Shown here piece after piece: positions 36,582 to 48,506 of a DNA stretch of 64,000 nucleotides. The translations under genes and the position numbers were made by a program. Positions within the stretch are counted from its first letter, which is position 1. Each line of letters opens with the position of its first letter. Source of the DNA: Boswellia sacra. Its lineage: Eukaryota; Streptophyta; Magnoliopsida; Sapindales; Burseraceae. The notes below the pieces were generated by a model that saw nothing but the letters and a program-made list of their open reading frames with translations, had not been told where the DNA came from and made no database searches. The stretch is taken from positions 26,039-90,038 of the forward strand of contig SNVD02014114.1 of assembly GCA_013180625.2 (NCBI GenBank), given 5' to 3'.

Positions 36582-36843
36582 AAGGTGTTTAAGCCGTTTC
36601 TGGACGTAAAACCAGAGGAAGATTTGAGCCACATTCACAACTACCTGTACATATGCATGCGTGCCATCATTTTTGAATTTGTAATACCATCATTTGCTGT
36701 CATTTTGAATTTTTTATCTTTTGTTTGACTTTGGTGTCTTATTTCATCATCTTTTGACCTTTTCTATGCATTATTGTCATATTTTCAAAAAGCAACCGAG
36801 CTACCTATTTAGATGTCATCATTAGCATACCTTTTTGCACTCC

Positions 36844-36850
36844 ATAAATA
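36844..36850 (+). promoter_or_regulatory. possible TATA box of an internal LOG promoter
   Basis: ATAAATA in CACTCCATAAATACC, 49 nt before the LOG ATG, identical to the minus-strand copy. Inference only. Confidence 0.35.
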
Positions 36851-36898
36851 CCAATCTCTTGTTCTCTTCTTCACACATAGTTAGAGAGTTGCATAGAC

Positions 36899-37549
36899 AT
36901 GGAGGGAACTTCACAACGTCGAATCCAAAGGATATGTGTATTCTGCGGATCTCGACCGGGTAAAAGTGAGGAGTTTGTAGAAGTAGCAAACTATCTTGGT
37001 AGGCTACTGGCTGAAAGAAAGATTCATGTGGTTTATGGAGGAGGTAGCCTCGGGTTAATGGGTTGCGTATCAACAGCTGCACATGTAGGAGGTAGTCAAG
37101 TTTTAGGAGTTATTCCTAAAGCTTTGGCTATAGAAAGCATTGTTGGAAAAACAGTTGGGAAGGAGTTACAAGTCTCCTCTATGCATGAACGCATGGCACA
37201 TATGCTCATCAATTCAGATGCCTTTATTGCTTTACCAGGTGGCTTTGGCACTCTTGAAGAAATTTTTCAAATTGCCTCTTGGGCCCAACTGAATCTCCAT
37301 CAAAAACCCATAGGTTTGTTGAATGTTAACAATTTCTTTGATCCTTTAATAAGTTTTGTTGATGCAGCTGTAGAACAAAATTTTATCCCACATTGGGCGA
37401 GAAAGATCCTTGTTTCTGCCACTTCTGCTGGTGAGTTACTTGACAAATTACAAGAAGTTGAGTATGAACCTGACCCAGCTAGTACTCAAATTAATTGGGC
37501 AGGAGGGCAAAACAAAAAGTGCAAATTGGATTTGAATCTCCGTTTGTAA
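36899..37549 (+). CDS. LOG-like: retrotransposon-borne LOG cytokinin phosphoribohydrolase, intact
   Basis: 216-aa open frame, no introns, same length and landmarks as the 21007 copy: RICVFCGSRPG, VVYGGGSLGLMGCVSTAA, QVSSMHERM (substrate-site Arg kept, following Lys replaced by Met), PGGFGTLEE with catalytic Glu, and WAQLNLHQKPIGLLN. LOG releases active cytokinin from its riboside monophosphate. Host plant LOG genes typically have several introns; their absence here means capture of a spliced RNA. Against the 21007 copy I count about 18 synonymous and 17 replacement codons, far fewer replacements than neutral drift predicts. It sits in the env-like position, downstream of NABP. The ATG is supported by alignment of four copies. 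Confidence 0.93.
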   Translation: MEGTSQRRIQRICVFCGSRPGKSEEFVEVANYLGRLLAERKIHVVYGGGSLGLMGCVSTAAHVGGSQVLGVIPKALAIESIVGKTVGKELQVSSMHERMAHMLINSDAFIALPGGFGTLEEIFQIASWAQLNLHQKPIGLLNVNNFFDPLISFVDAAVEQNFIPHWARKILVSATSAGELLDKLQEVEYEPDPASTQINWAGGQNKKCKLDLNLRL

Positions 37550-38875
37550 TTTTTTTGTGTCTTTTTTATTTTATTTTAGCATGTTATTTTATGAGTCTTT
37601 CAGGTCATCTCTCTTGAATAACAGAAGCTTCAGGTAATGTCTCCTATACTTTATCTCTCTACATTTAAACATTGAGGACAATGTTTCATTTGGTTGGGGG
37701 GGAAGGATAGTAGACATAAGTGTGTCTTGAAATTTTATTTTTTCTTGCAAAAAAAAAAAAAAAGCGAGTTAGTAATTAGATTCAGAGTGCGGTGTAAGGA
37801 GTTCAAATCCTCTTGAGACGCATTCTGGGTCAGGAATGGCAGAGTATGGAGGGTCAGTTTGAACTCTTGAAACCCATTCTAACCAATTTGTCATTTTATT
37901 TTGATCTTATGAACTCATTTTAGCTAACTTGATATTATTTAGACTTGATTTTTGAATTTTATAACAAGGAAGTCTTATTCATTTCACTTTGAATCATTCA
38001 AATCTATGAACTCTCACAACCTTATCATTTAATAAATTGTGTGCTCATGTGCTCATTAAGCAAGTATCTATGAATCTTTCTTCACACACACACATACCTT
38101 GATGCATGATTGTGGGTGGCGAAAAGAAATGTTGTAATATTTGAGTTCTTTTGTTTTGTTTAGGATAACAACACAAAGGAAAGGGAAAGTTTAAAAAAAA
38201 AAAAAGAAAAAAAAAGTGAAAAAAAAAAGAAAAAAAAAAGAGAAAGCAATTGTGGATAAGTTTGGTCTCGTAGCCTCCTTAATTCGAGCAATTAAGCCCG
38301 AGGGGTGCCTCAACACCTAATACCCTAAGACCAACTGGTTTGGGAGCTATTGGCCCAAAGCTCGCTACATGGATTAAGGAGAAAGCTTAATGGGATCGAA
38401 CATTGCACTATCCACAAGTTCTAAGTAAAAATAAAGCATCCGCAACCCGAGTCGTTAAGCTCGTAGGGGTGTCTTAACACCTAGTGCCCTAAGGCCAACT
38501 GGTCTGGGAGTCATTAGCCTAAGGCTCGCTACATGGGTTAAAGATGCATTCTTTCAAAAAAAAAAAAAAAGAAAAAAATGTATAAAATGAATGAATATCC
38601 CCTACCTTAAGGTTGTTAGCCTTAACAAATACTAGAACCGATATGGCTTATTTCTAATAAGCCCCATAGTCATGTGTCAACTGAGCACAAAAGAAGGTTT
38701 GTGGATATCTTGACTGAAGGGTACATGAGTCATATAAAAAAAAAAAAATCAGTTGAGAGTTTGTTTATTTGGATAAAATCAAGGAGAGTGCAATAATGAC
38801 CACCTTGGATGTAAAATTCTATAAATCACTTCTAAATAATAACGCTTTAATTGCTAGGGACTAGCAATAAGCTAG
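37550..38875 (+). other. 3' untranslated region of family A element
   Basis: No gene. Same blocks as 19603-21006: the ACATTGAGGACAATGT dyad (37669-37685), a purine run (37694-37706), the TTGAGACGCATTCTGG motif (37813-37829) inside a GAGTTCAAA...TTTGAACTC inverted repeat, and A-rich runs around 38190-38240. Confidence 0.75.
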
Positions 38876-38885
38876 TTGGGGGGTG
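38876..38885 (+). other. polypurine tract
   Basis: TTGGGGGGTG directly before the 3' LTR. Confidence 0.8.
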
Positions 38886-40417
38886 TGATGAACACTTAAA
38901 TATGCATGTTTAATAAGAGTTTAGTTCATCATATTGCATTAATAGTGTCATTAAATTCCTCAACTTAAGCATATTTGTAGCATTTGCATCTTTGGAATTA
39001 ATTTCTCTTAATTTTGGTTTTGTTACAGGTTCGGTAAAATGGGCATAACTCTCTATTTATAGATCAGAATGGTGCAATTCTTAATGTTTTGGAAAGCTGA
39101 TTTAATTGTCTACAAGATTGCATTTCACAAGCATCATCAAATTCGGGCTCTTAGTGGACCAAAATTGGGCTTGAAGTGAACCCATCTACAGTCTCGGTCC
39201 AGTCTGACCAGGCCTCAGTATTTGGACCGTATCTCTCAAAATACGTATCCAAATTGTGCAAATCAATATGTTCTAGAAAGCTGAGAGAAATATCTACAAC
39301 TTTCATGAAGACATGTGATTAAAATTCACAATATTTCGATGTCAAAATCGATGGTCAAAGTCGGTGCCTAATGATCCCAATTGTCAAAGATATTTACAAC
39401 TAATATTTGACAATTATGCCCTTGTAATTTGACAAGTTTGTCCCTGGATGTATCTATAAATAGAGGTGCCTTGTGACCCATTAGGGCATCTTGGCCTTGG
39501 CTGGAACATTTTGGCTTTGGCTAGGATCTTGTATTGTGTTTTGTGTGTTTATGTTATTAATGAATTTCCTTTTTCTTGCATTTTATTTTCTTTCTATTAT
39601 AATGTTCTTCTAATTTCTCTTTTGCTAAGGTGAAAGGGTGAAACCCTTGATATGAGAATAAGGATTCTCTAACCCTTAATATGTGCTTAATAATCTTAAT
39701 CTTATAATGTTTATTCAATATGATTTATATTTAATTTCTTAATCAATCTTGACACCACTCGTAAAGTGGAGGTCTTGATCCATTGTCGACAATCCTTGGC
39801 ACATCAAATGCTTGGATCCTTTCTAGATGATGTATGGTTCTTCCTTACCGACACGAATCTAGTTAGGAACCTTGATTTGTTGTAGACATATGGTGATTGG
39901 CACATTGGATGCTTGAACCCATTTACAAGAAGTGGTATAAATATTGGTAATGAAACAAATATAATTCATATAACTAAAATGGGTTAATTATCCTTATTTG
40001 AAATATCAAGGGCGGATCCCCTAACCTTAGCCTTCATTGTTATTGTGTTAATTCCTCTTGTATTTTAATTATTCTATTGTTTATGAACTTTTTATTTTAT
40101 TTACTATGGTAGGTTCTACCACCTTATGAAATTGTTCTTTAATTTACTATGGTTGGTTATACCACCTATTTCCATGGATGGTTTTACCTCCTCTTGCCTT
40201 TTGTTTTATATTTGAATGGTCGGTAATACCACCTACCACCTTTACATATTTGTTGAGATTATCTTATCATTTCTTTCAATTATTCATATCATATTTGCTT
40301 AACTTATAATTTGTAACGCTAAAATCTCCTTCCTCGTAGGATCGACCCCGGTCTCACCGGGTTTTATTACTTCGACACTCCTATACTTGGGAGACAATCC
40401 TATTTTCGGATGTGTCA
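38886..40417 (+). repeat. family A 3' LTR
   Basis: 1532 bp, TGATGAACAC start and GATGTGTCA end. The sequence switches at 40418 into the TCGAGTGTCGG-rich end of a Mutator-like element. Confidence 0.9.
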
Positions 40418-41010
40418 GAGGTAGACGATGGTCGAGTGTCGGATATGTCGAGATGTGTCAGATATCTGACACTCGACCATCGGATGAAAGTGAAAACAAT
40501 TTTGTCGAGTGTCGGATACATCATTCAAAGAATCCAACACTCGACAAAATTGATTTCACTTTCATCCGACATGTCGAGTGTTGGCTATCCGACACATCTC
40601 GAGTGTCGGATGAAAAATCTGATATTGTAATATCTCTCTTCAATGATGTATTTGACACTCGAATCTGACTCTCGACAAAATTGTTTTCACACATGTCGGA
40701 TGAACAATTTTGTCGTGTGTCGAATGCAAAATCTGAAGAGTTTACGAATCCGACACTCAACAAAATGGTTTTCACTTTCATCCGACATGTCGAGTGTCGG
40801 CTATCCGACACATCTCGAAACTCTTCGATGATGTATCCGACACTCGACAAAATTGTTTTCACTTTCATCCGACACTCGACTGGTCCGATGAAAGTGAAAA
40901 CAATTTTGTCGAGTGTTAGATTCAGGTGTCGGATACATCTTCCGAGGAGTTTACAAGATTCGACAGTTTTGTCGAGCCTTGTCAAGTGTATCGAGCGTTT
41001 AGACAATTTG
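40418..41010. repeat. MULE left subterminal repeats
   Basis: Dense direct and inverted copies of TCGAGTGTCGGAT, often joined to GAAAGTGAAAACAATTTTGT, form several palindromes (for example around 40432-40482, 40560-40610 and 40840-40920). The same words recur at 63005-63260. Confidence 0.75.
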
Positions 41011-41076
41011 CATGTTTTAACCTTGTTTTTTGGCCTTTCTGCATCATATATAACTATAACGGATTTTGTTTTGTAG

Positions 41077-43184
41077 GTTGAAGCAAATGGCAAGTGAATT
41101 TGGACTGTCCTTCACCCTGAAGACACCGTATGATGAGCACTACCATGCGGTGATCACAAACTTGGCAAGTGTGGACTGTACACAATGGTTTCATGCATAT
41201 TTGAGTGCGAGGCAACAAGACATGTTTCGTAATACATGTTTTAGGTTTCTTCTAGACATTCTGGAGCTGTCCTTTCCATCTCAGTTGATGTACAATGTGC
41301 TTCTGTGGGAGGTCAACACAGTGGGCTACGATGAAGAGATGTGGTTCCTTATTGAAGGTAAAAATATAGTTCTGAACTACAATGCAGTTAACAAATAAAA
41401 TTTCTTTTTTGAGCATATGGTATTTGTAGTTATTTCTTTGTTACCATTACTAGTATCTTATATTTTTTTTTCTTCTTTGCAGTAAGACTGATTTGTTTTT
41501 CTGCCCACGAGTTTGGTTTGATTACCGGATTGACCTTTGTTTCCACCGTGCCACCAATACCGACTGTCTTGAATCCTTGCCCTTTGTTGGATACGTACTT
41601 TGATGGCGAGGACATGGAGCTCAAGGAATTTTATGCGAGACTTCGCAAATTGAATGTCTCAGCTATGCTAGACGAGGATGTTGTGATGCTGGCCTTGTAC
41701 TACGTGCTGGAGCATTTTTCATGGCACGAATCGATGCTGAATTGTCTCCCGTGTGTGGTTGAATTTTGTCAACACGCTAGATGACTTTAACAATTATCCA
41801 TGGGGATCGATGTCTTTTGATAAGACATTTAAAGGAATGAAAAACACTTTGGCCGGGAGGTTAGAAAAGTACAAGAAGCGAGCCGAAGCGAAGACAGGCC
41901 AGGTAGAGAGATATAACTTAGAAGGGTGCCCCTACGCTATCCAGGTACATACTGCAAAACAAGTGTGTTGGCATGTTTTTTATTTTCTTTGGCGCACAAA
42001 TTTAAATACATAGTGTCACTAAATAAACCCTTATGTTATTAAGGTTTGGTTGTACGAGGCCATGCCGTACATTAGCGAGACAAATGGGTGAGTGGGCAAG
42101 GACTTGGAGGGGAGGATACCGCGCTTGTTGAAGTGGGAGACAAAGAAGGCCCCGTTGGAGGACATCGTCAAATGTGATGTTCTGCTGGTTAGGAGGCAGG
42201 TATGTAAGGTTCCCCTATCTTACGAACTTTTCCTGTTTTAGATCACAGCGAATCACTATTTAATTTTATCGAATCACTGTTTAATTTGATGGATTATTTG
42301 TTGACGCAGGCTCGTCCACTCATCTTTTTATAGCCATCTGATGCGGAGCGGAGGACATAGTGGTATCTTAGGTTCGCTTAAGTAGTTGGCATCCGGAAAG
42401 GTACATATGTAGCCTGAGCGACATCTGTGGATGCTCTTTTAATGCCCGATGAGAGGATTGAGCCACTTCCGACAAAGCATCCATCAGCTCCACCTCCTGT
42501 TGGTCAGAGTTCCCTTATTCAACCTGATATGGGGCCAGCCAGAGACACAGCCGATCCTACGAGTGCTCCACCTCCTGCTGGTTAGAGTTTCCCTATTATA
42601 CCTGAGGTGGGGCTAGCTAGAGCCACATCCAGTCTTGCAGGTGAACGTGTACGGTCTCCATCGCCTGCTTCCCCCCCTGTACATCCAGCACACAGTCATG
42701 AGGATCCTTTCGAAACTCATCCCCTTGGACATAGTCCCATCGATAGTCCTGATGTGGGGCCAGACATGGACAGAGCCTTTTCCCCCAGTAGTCCTGCGCC
42801 TACCAGCTTTGACAACTATGGTCCTGGAGGCGATTCGATTCTTTCGTCGGGTCGCGCGACCGCCTATCGTGACGGTTCCCCCCTGTACACGATGTCCCTT
42901 CAAGCTCGAATGTAAGTATTGAGAATTCAGATTCGTATACTTATCCGTTTACAATTCTGGTTGGTTGGTTTGTCATGCTGATCATGAATAATGCTATATA
43001 GGTGCAGCCAGTCCATGATGGGTTTGAGAGCACAGTTCTGCGTGAGCTTGCAGGACTTCAAGAGCATATGACACTGTTACAGAGGGAGACGCTAATGTTA
43101 CGGGGGGAGAACAAGGAAATACAGGGGGAGATAGTTCGTCTATGTAATGTTGTTGTTACTGGGTGGCCATTTTGGATATGCTAA
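41077..43184 (+). pseudogene. DUF1985-type MULE gene (N-terminal part of a Ulp1 fusion)
   Basis: Spliced gene. Exon 41077-41357 (FRFLLDILELSFPSQL and the VLLWEV segment), intron 41358-41482 (GTAAAA...TTTGCAG), exon 41483-41944 (the LICFSAHEFGLITGL segment is the DUF1985 hallmark), exon 42044-42199 (VWLYEAMPYI, then RIPRLLKWETKKAPLED), exon from 42310. Then follow a Pro/Ser-rich linker (42607-42900) and a coiled coil with Glu/Leu heptads (43002-43181). Damage includes a frameshift near 41750 and TGG-to-TAG or similar stops near 42090, 42332 and 42358. The product's role in the transposon is unknown. The gene is cut at 43251 by the LTR of a family A element, and its protease end reappears at 59254. 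Confidence 0.75.
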
Positions 43185-43251
43185 CACGGTACGTTGCACG
43201 AGTTTGTACACTGATTTAGTGCTTTCCATGATGTCACCCCGCTTAACCTGA

Positions 43252-44533
43252 TGATGAACACTTAAATATGTATGTTTAATAAGAGCTTAGTTCATCATAT
43301 TGCATTAATAGTGTCATTAAATTCCTCAACTTAAGCATATTTGTAGTCTTTGCATCTTTGGAATTAATTTTCTCTTAATTTTGGTTTTGTTATAGGTTCG
43401 GTAAAATGGGCATAACTCTCTATTTATAGATCAGAATGGTGCAATTCTTAATGTTTTGGAAAGCTGATTCAATTGTCTACAAGATTGCATTTCACAAGCA
43501 TCATCAAATTCGGGCTCTTAGTGGACCAAAATTGGGCTTGAAGTGAACCCATCTACAGTCTCGGCCCAATCTGACCAGGCCTCAGTATTTGGACCGTATC
43601 TCTCAAAATACGTATCCAAATTGTGCAAATCAATATGTTCTAGAAAGCTGAGAGAAATATCTACAACTTTCATGAAGATATGTGATTAAAATTCTCAACA
43701 TTTCAATGTCAAAATTGATGGTCAAAGTCGGTGCCTAATGATCCCAATTGTCAAAGATATTTACAACTAATATTTGACAATTATGCCCTTGTAATTTGAC
43801 AAGTTTGCCCCTGGATGTATCTATAAATAGAGGTGCCTTGTGACCCATTAGGGCATCTTGGCCTTGGCTGGAACATTTTGGCTTTGGCTAGGATCTTGTA
43901 TTGTGTTTTGTGTGTTTATGTTATTAATGAATTTCCTTTTTCTTGCATTTTATTTTCTTTCTATTATAATGTTCTTCTAATTTCTCTTTTGCTAAGGTGA
44001 AAGGGTGAAACCCTTGATATGAGAATAAGGATTCTCTAACCCTTAATATGTGCTTAATAATCTTAATCTTATAATGTTTATTCAATATGATTTATATTTA
44101 ATTTCTTAATCAATCTTGACACCACTCGTAAAGTGGAGGTCTTGATCCATTGTCGACAATCCTTGGCACATCAAATGCTTGGATCCTTTCTAGATGATGT
44201 ATGGTTCTTCCTTACCGACACGAATCTAGTTAGGAACCTTGATTTGTTGTAGACATATGATGATTGGCACATTGGATGCTTGAACCCATTTACAAGAAGT
44301 GGTATAAATATTGGTAATGAAACAAATATAATTCATATAACTAAAATGGGTTAATTATCCTTATTTGAAATATCAAGGGCGGATCCCCTAACCTTAGCCT
44401 TCATTGTTATTGTGTTAATTCCTCTTGTATTTTAATTATTCTATTGTTTATGAACTTTTTATTTTATTTACTATGGTAGGTTCTACCACCTTATGAAATT
44501 GTTCTTTAATTTACTATGGTTGGTTATACCACC
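43252..44533 (+). repeat. family A 5' LTR, 3' end truncated
   Basis: Matches family A LTRs from TGATGAACAC to GTTATACCACCT (44533), then departs. About 245 bp of the LTR end is missing. Confidence 0.9.
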
Positions 44534-44555
44534 TTAGGGTATTTTATTTAATTTA

Positions 44556-45064
44556 CATGTTCTTAACCCTTATGAGAAATATAATGAATCAATCCCAAAG
44601 GGTAAGGAAGAGGTTAATAAATCTATACCTAACAAGGAAAAGACCAAATCCTCATTTATGCCCTCATGTCATCATGCAAAGGAACTTAACCAACATTTTG
44701 ACATCAATGAATTTTTTGAGCATGATGAAAATGAGAAAGCTAATAGGACTAAAACTAATGTGGAAGACTATATCCAAATGAGAATTTTTCAAAAATCAGG
44801 TTAACCAATTCATTTGAACCAAGTGTACAATTAGAACTAATTGCTTTTAAAGAATTTTTACTTGATTTTGTACAGGTGAAGGAGTCATGTTTTGAAAAAA
44901 GGCAGGAAGAAACATCCACAATCAAGAATGCGTGCCTCAAGGACAAACAAACTCAATCAGTGGTAATCTCTTCCATTCTCACAAATAAAGGAAAAAGAGA
45001 GGTACCACCTCAATGGCACATTTTTGACCGTGGTAAATTACTTTCGAAGAGATTCCTCTTTTGA
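44556..45064 (+). pseudogene. Gag-linker tail, duplicated fragment
   Basis: Matches 46220-46740: Glu/Lys-rich Gag tail, then the acidic linker and the NKGKREVPPQWHIFDRGK segment. Small deletions (for example near 44780 and 44900) shift the frame. It is an extra, out-of-place copy of the end of Gag. Confidence 0.7.
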
Positions 45065-45198
45065 CCTTTTTTCACGATTAACCAAATTTTATCCATTTGT
45101 GCCATATTTTCATTTTTATTCTTGATTTTTGCTATCATTTCTAGTTTGTTCTTATTTTATTTTATGTGCTTTTATTTTATTTCTGTGTTTGCATTTTG

Positions 45199-45327
45199 TT
45201 TCCCGGTCAAGTGGTGGATACGGTACTCCGTGAATTTTAAAGTCGGTTTTTTAGTTCTTTAAAAACTGTTGATCACCTTGCATCCATTTTCTTTTCTTCT
45301 CTCTTATTTTCTTCATAGTCTTGGGCA
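45199..45327 (+). promoter_or_regulatory. NABP leader, misplaced copy joined to gag
   Basis: TTCCCGGTCAAGTGGTGGATA, the hairpin words and the NABP deletion junction CTTCATAGTCTTGGG. This joins directly to Gag coding sequence (CAAATCATCAATTTCACTC) at 45327/45328. Confidence 0.55.
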
Positions 45328-46770
45328 AATCATCAATTTCACTCAAAAACAAGGAGAGACCTTTTACCAATGTTGGGATAGGTATAAAGCATTGCTTAAT
45401 ACTTGTCCTCATCATGGTTTTGAAACATGGGAACTAGTTTTAATTTTCTATGAAGCTCTAACACATCAAGCTAGGCAAATGATAGAATTATTGTGTGATG
45501 GACAATTTGAAGATAAATACCCAGATGAAGCCATGGATTTCCTAGACTTACTAGCGAAAAATGCCCAAAATTGGAATAATGTTGACACCTATGAGGTGCC
45601 AAGAACATCTAGTAGAGGCATTTATAACTTTAGGGAGAATCATGATCTTCATGCTAAATTTACATCCCTAGCTAGAAAAGTCGAGGATTTAGAAATGTGG
45701 TCTATGCAAGAAATTGTTTGTCACACTTGTAATTCTAGTGATCATCCAACGAATGATTGTCCAAAGGTGCCTACCTTTAGAAAAAGTCTCCATGACCAAA
45801 CCAATGTTTTAAACACTTTCCAAAGGTCAAATCCTAATCCTTACTCACAAAATTTTGGATGGAAAAATCACTTGAATTTTGATTGGAGGAATGATAATCA
45901 TGCACAATCTTACCAACCTCCCTTTCAATCATGTCAAAAATTTCAAAAATCTTATGATCATGCATCTTATGAGGATCTTGAAGAAACATTGAATTCATTC
46001 ATTGCAAAGCAAGAGGCTTTTAATAGTCAAACTGCTCAAACTATGGCGAACTTGAACGATACTCTTGAAAAGCTTGCATTTGCACTTAGTCCTCATGAGA
46101 AAGGTGAGTTTCCATCTCAACTAGAGACAAACTCCATCAATCCACATGTGAGTAATCCAAGGGGCCAACATCTAGACGAAGATTCGGTAAGTACTCTTCA
46201 CGATGGTAAGGTTTATAAGGAACATATTCTTAACCCTTATGAGAAAGATGATGAATCAATCTCAAGGGGTAAGGAAGAGATTAATAAACCTACACCTAAC
46301 AAGGAAGATATCGAATCCTCACTTATGCCCTCATGTCATCATGTAAAGGAACACAACCAAAATTTTGACAATAATGAATTTTTCAAGCATGATGAATGTG
46401 AGGAAGCTAATAAGATTAACGTGGAAGACTATATCCAAAATGAGAATTTGTCAAGTCCTTCAGAAATTGGGTTAACTAGTTCATTTGAAGCAAATATGCA
46501 ACTAGTGCCCATTGCTTCTAAAGAATTTTCATTGCTTGATTTTGTACAGGTGAAAGAGATTAAGAGTTGGGAGCCACGCTTTGAAAAAAGGCAGGAAGAA
46601 ACATCCACACTCAAGAATGCATGCCTCAAGGACAGACAAACTCAATTAGTGGTAATCTTTTCCATTCTTACAAATAAAGGAAAAAGAAAGGTACCACCTC
46701 AATGGCATATTTTTGATCGTGGTAAATTACTTTCGAAGATATTTCTATTTTGCCCTTTTAATCAAATTTT
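45328..46770 (+). CDS. Gag-linker polyprotein of gag-only family A element, N-truncated but open
   Basis: Part of an open frame of 549 codons that also reads through leader-derived codons at its start. The Gag part contains CWDRYKALLNTCPHHGFETW, an intact zinc knuckle CHTCNSSDHPTNDC (C-x2-C-x4-H-x4-C) and a Gln/Asn-rich stretch. It continues without a stop through the acidic linker to VPPQWHIFDRGKLLSK. Protease and RT are absent by deletion, not by a stop. The first 120 or so residues of Gag are missing because of the rearrangement at 45327, and the true initiator is not present. Such Gag could package its own RNA but would need enzymes from a relative. Confidence 0.7.
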
Positions 46771-46877
46771 ATTCGTTTGTGCCATATTTTCATTTTCATT
46801 TTTATTTTTATTCTTGATTTTTGCTATCATTTCTAGTTTGTTTTTATTTTATATGTTAGTGTGTGTTTGTCTTTTAT

Positions 46878-47075
46878 TTTTCGGTCAAGTGGTAGATATG
46901 GTACTCCATAGCTTTTAAAGTCGGTTTTTCAGTTTCATAAAAACTGTTGCTCACCTTGCATTCATTTTCTTTTCTTTTCCCTCATTTTCTTCATAGTCTT
47001 GGGAATCTGACTCAAAATGACCCTATTTGACAGTTTATAAGAAAATTGGATGGGAAGCATATCCCCAACTCATAG
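46878..47075 (+). pseudogene. NABP leader plus deleted NABP ORF remnant
   Basis: Structured leader (46881-46922), then the same deletion junction as at 30411 and the C-terminal block ending in TAG (47073-47075). Confidence 0.65.
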
Positions 47076-48488
47076 AAGGTGTTTAAGCTGTTTCTAGACG
47101 TAAAACCAGAGGAAGATGTGAGCCACAGTCACAACTACCTATACACATGCATGTGTGCCATCAATTTTAAATTTCTTGTCTTTTATTTTATTTGTAGCAT
47201 TTTATTCTATAAGTCCAGGTCGTCTTTCCTGAATAAAGAAGCTTCAGGTAATGTCTCCTATACTTTATCTCTCTACATTTAAACATTGAGGACAATGTTT
47301 CATTTGGTTGGGGGGGAAGGATAGTAGACATAAGTATGTCTTTAATTTTCTTTTGCTTGCAAAAAAAAAAAGCGAGTTAGTAATTAGATTTAGAGTGCGG
47401 TGTAAGGAGTTCAAATCCTCTTGAGACGCATTCTGGGTCAGGAATGGCAGAGTATGGAGGGCCAATTTGAACTCTTGAAACCCATTCTAACCAATTTGTC
47501 ATTTTATTTTGATCTTATGAACTCATTTTAGCTAACTTGATATTATTTAGTCTTGATTTTTGAATTTTATAACAAGGAGGTCTTATTCATTTCACTTTGA
47601 ATTATTCAAATCTATGAACTCTCACAACCTTATCATTTAAAAATTGTGTGCTTATGTACTCATTAAGCAAGTATTCATGAACCTTTCTTCACACACACAC
47701 ACATACCTTGATGCATGATTGTGGATGGCAAAATGAAATGTTGTAATATTGAGTTCTTTTGTTTTGTTTAGGATAACAACACAAAGGAAGGGGAAAGTTA
47801 AAAAAAAAAGTCAAAAAAAAAGTAAAAAAAAAGAAGAAGAGAGCAATTGTGGATAAGTTTGGTCTCGTAGCCTCCTTAATTCGAGCAATTAAGCCTGAGG
47901 GGTACCTCAACACCTAATACCCTAAGACCAACTGGTTTGGGAGCTATTGGCCCAAAGCTCGCTACATGGATTAAGGAGAAAGCTTAATGGGATTGAACAT
48001 TGCACTATCCACAAGTTTCTAAGCAAAAATAAAGCATCGGCAACCCGAGTCGTTAAGCTCGAAGGGGTGTCTTAACACCTAATGCCCTAAGGCCAACTGG
48101 TCTGGGAGTCATTAGCCTAAGGCTCGCTACATGGGTTAAAGATGCATTCCTTAAAAAAAAAAAAGAAAAAAAATATATATATAATGAATAAATGCCCCTT
48201 ACCTAAAGTTGTTAGCCTTAACAAATATTAGAACCGATATGTCTTCTTTCTAATAAGCCCCATAGTCATGTGTTGATTGAGCACAAAAAGGAGGTTTACT
48301 GATATCTTGACTGAAGGGTACATGAGTCATAAAAAAAATAATAAAAAAATAATAATAATAATTGGTTGAGAGTTTGTTTATTTGGATAAAATCAAGGAGA
48401 GTGCAATAATGACCACCTTGGATGTAAAATTCTATAAATCACTTCTAAATAATAACGCTTTAATTGCTAGGGACTAGCAATAAGCTAG
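47076..48488 (+). other. 3' untranslated region, LOG deleted
   Basis: As at 30495-31890: conserved post-NABP block, no LOG, ACATTGAGGACAATGT dyad (47282-47299), purine run, TTGAGACGCATTCTGG motif (47421-47437). Confidence 0.7.
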
Positions 48489-48498
48489 TTGGGGGGTG
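48489..48498 (+). other. polypurine tract
   Basis: TTGGGGGGTG, followed by the first eight bases of the 3' LTR (TGATGAAT). Confidence 0.8.
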
Positions 48499-48506
48499 TG
48501 ATGAAT
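48499..48506 (+). repeat. first 8 bp of split family A 3' LTR
   Basis: TGATGAAT. The remainder lies at 57733-59253, beyond the family C element and its duplicated TGAAC. TGAAT (48502-48506) and TGAAC (57728-57732) are the target-site duplication with one later substitution. Confidence 0.88.
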
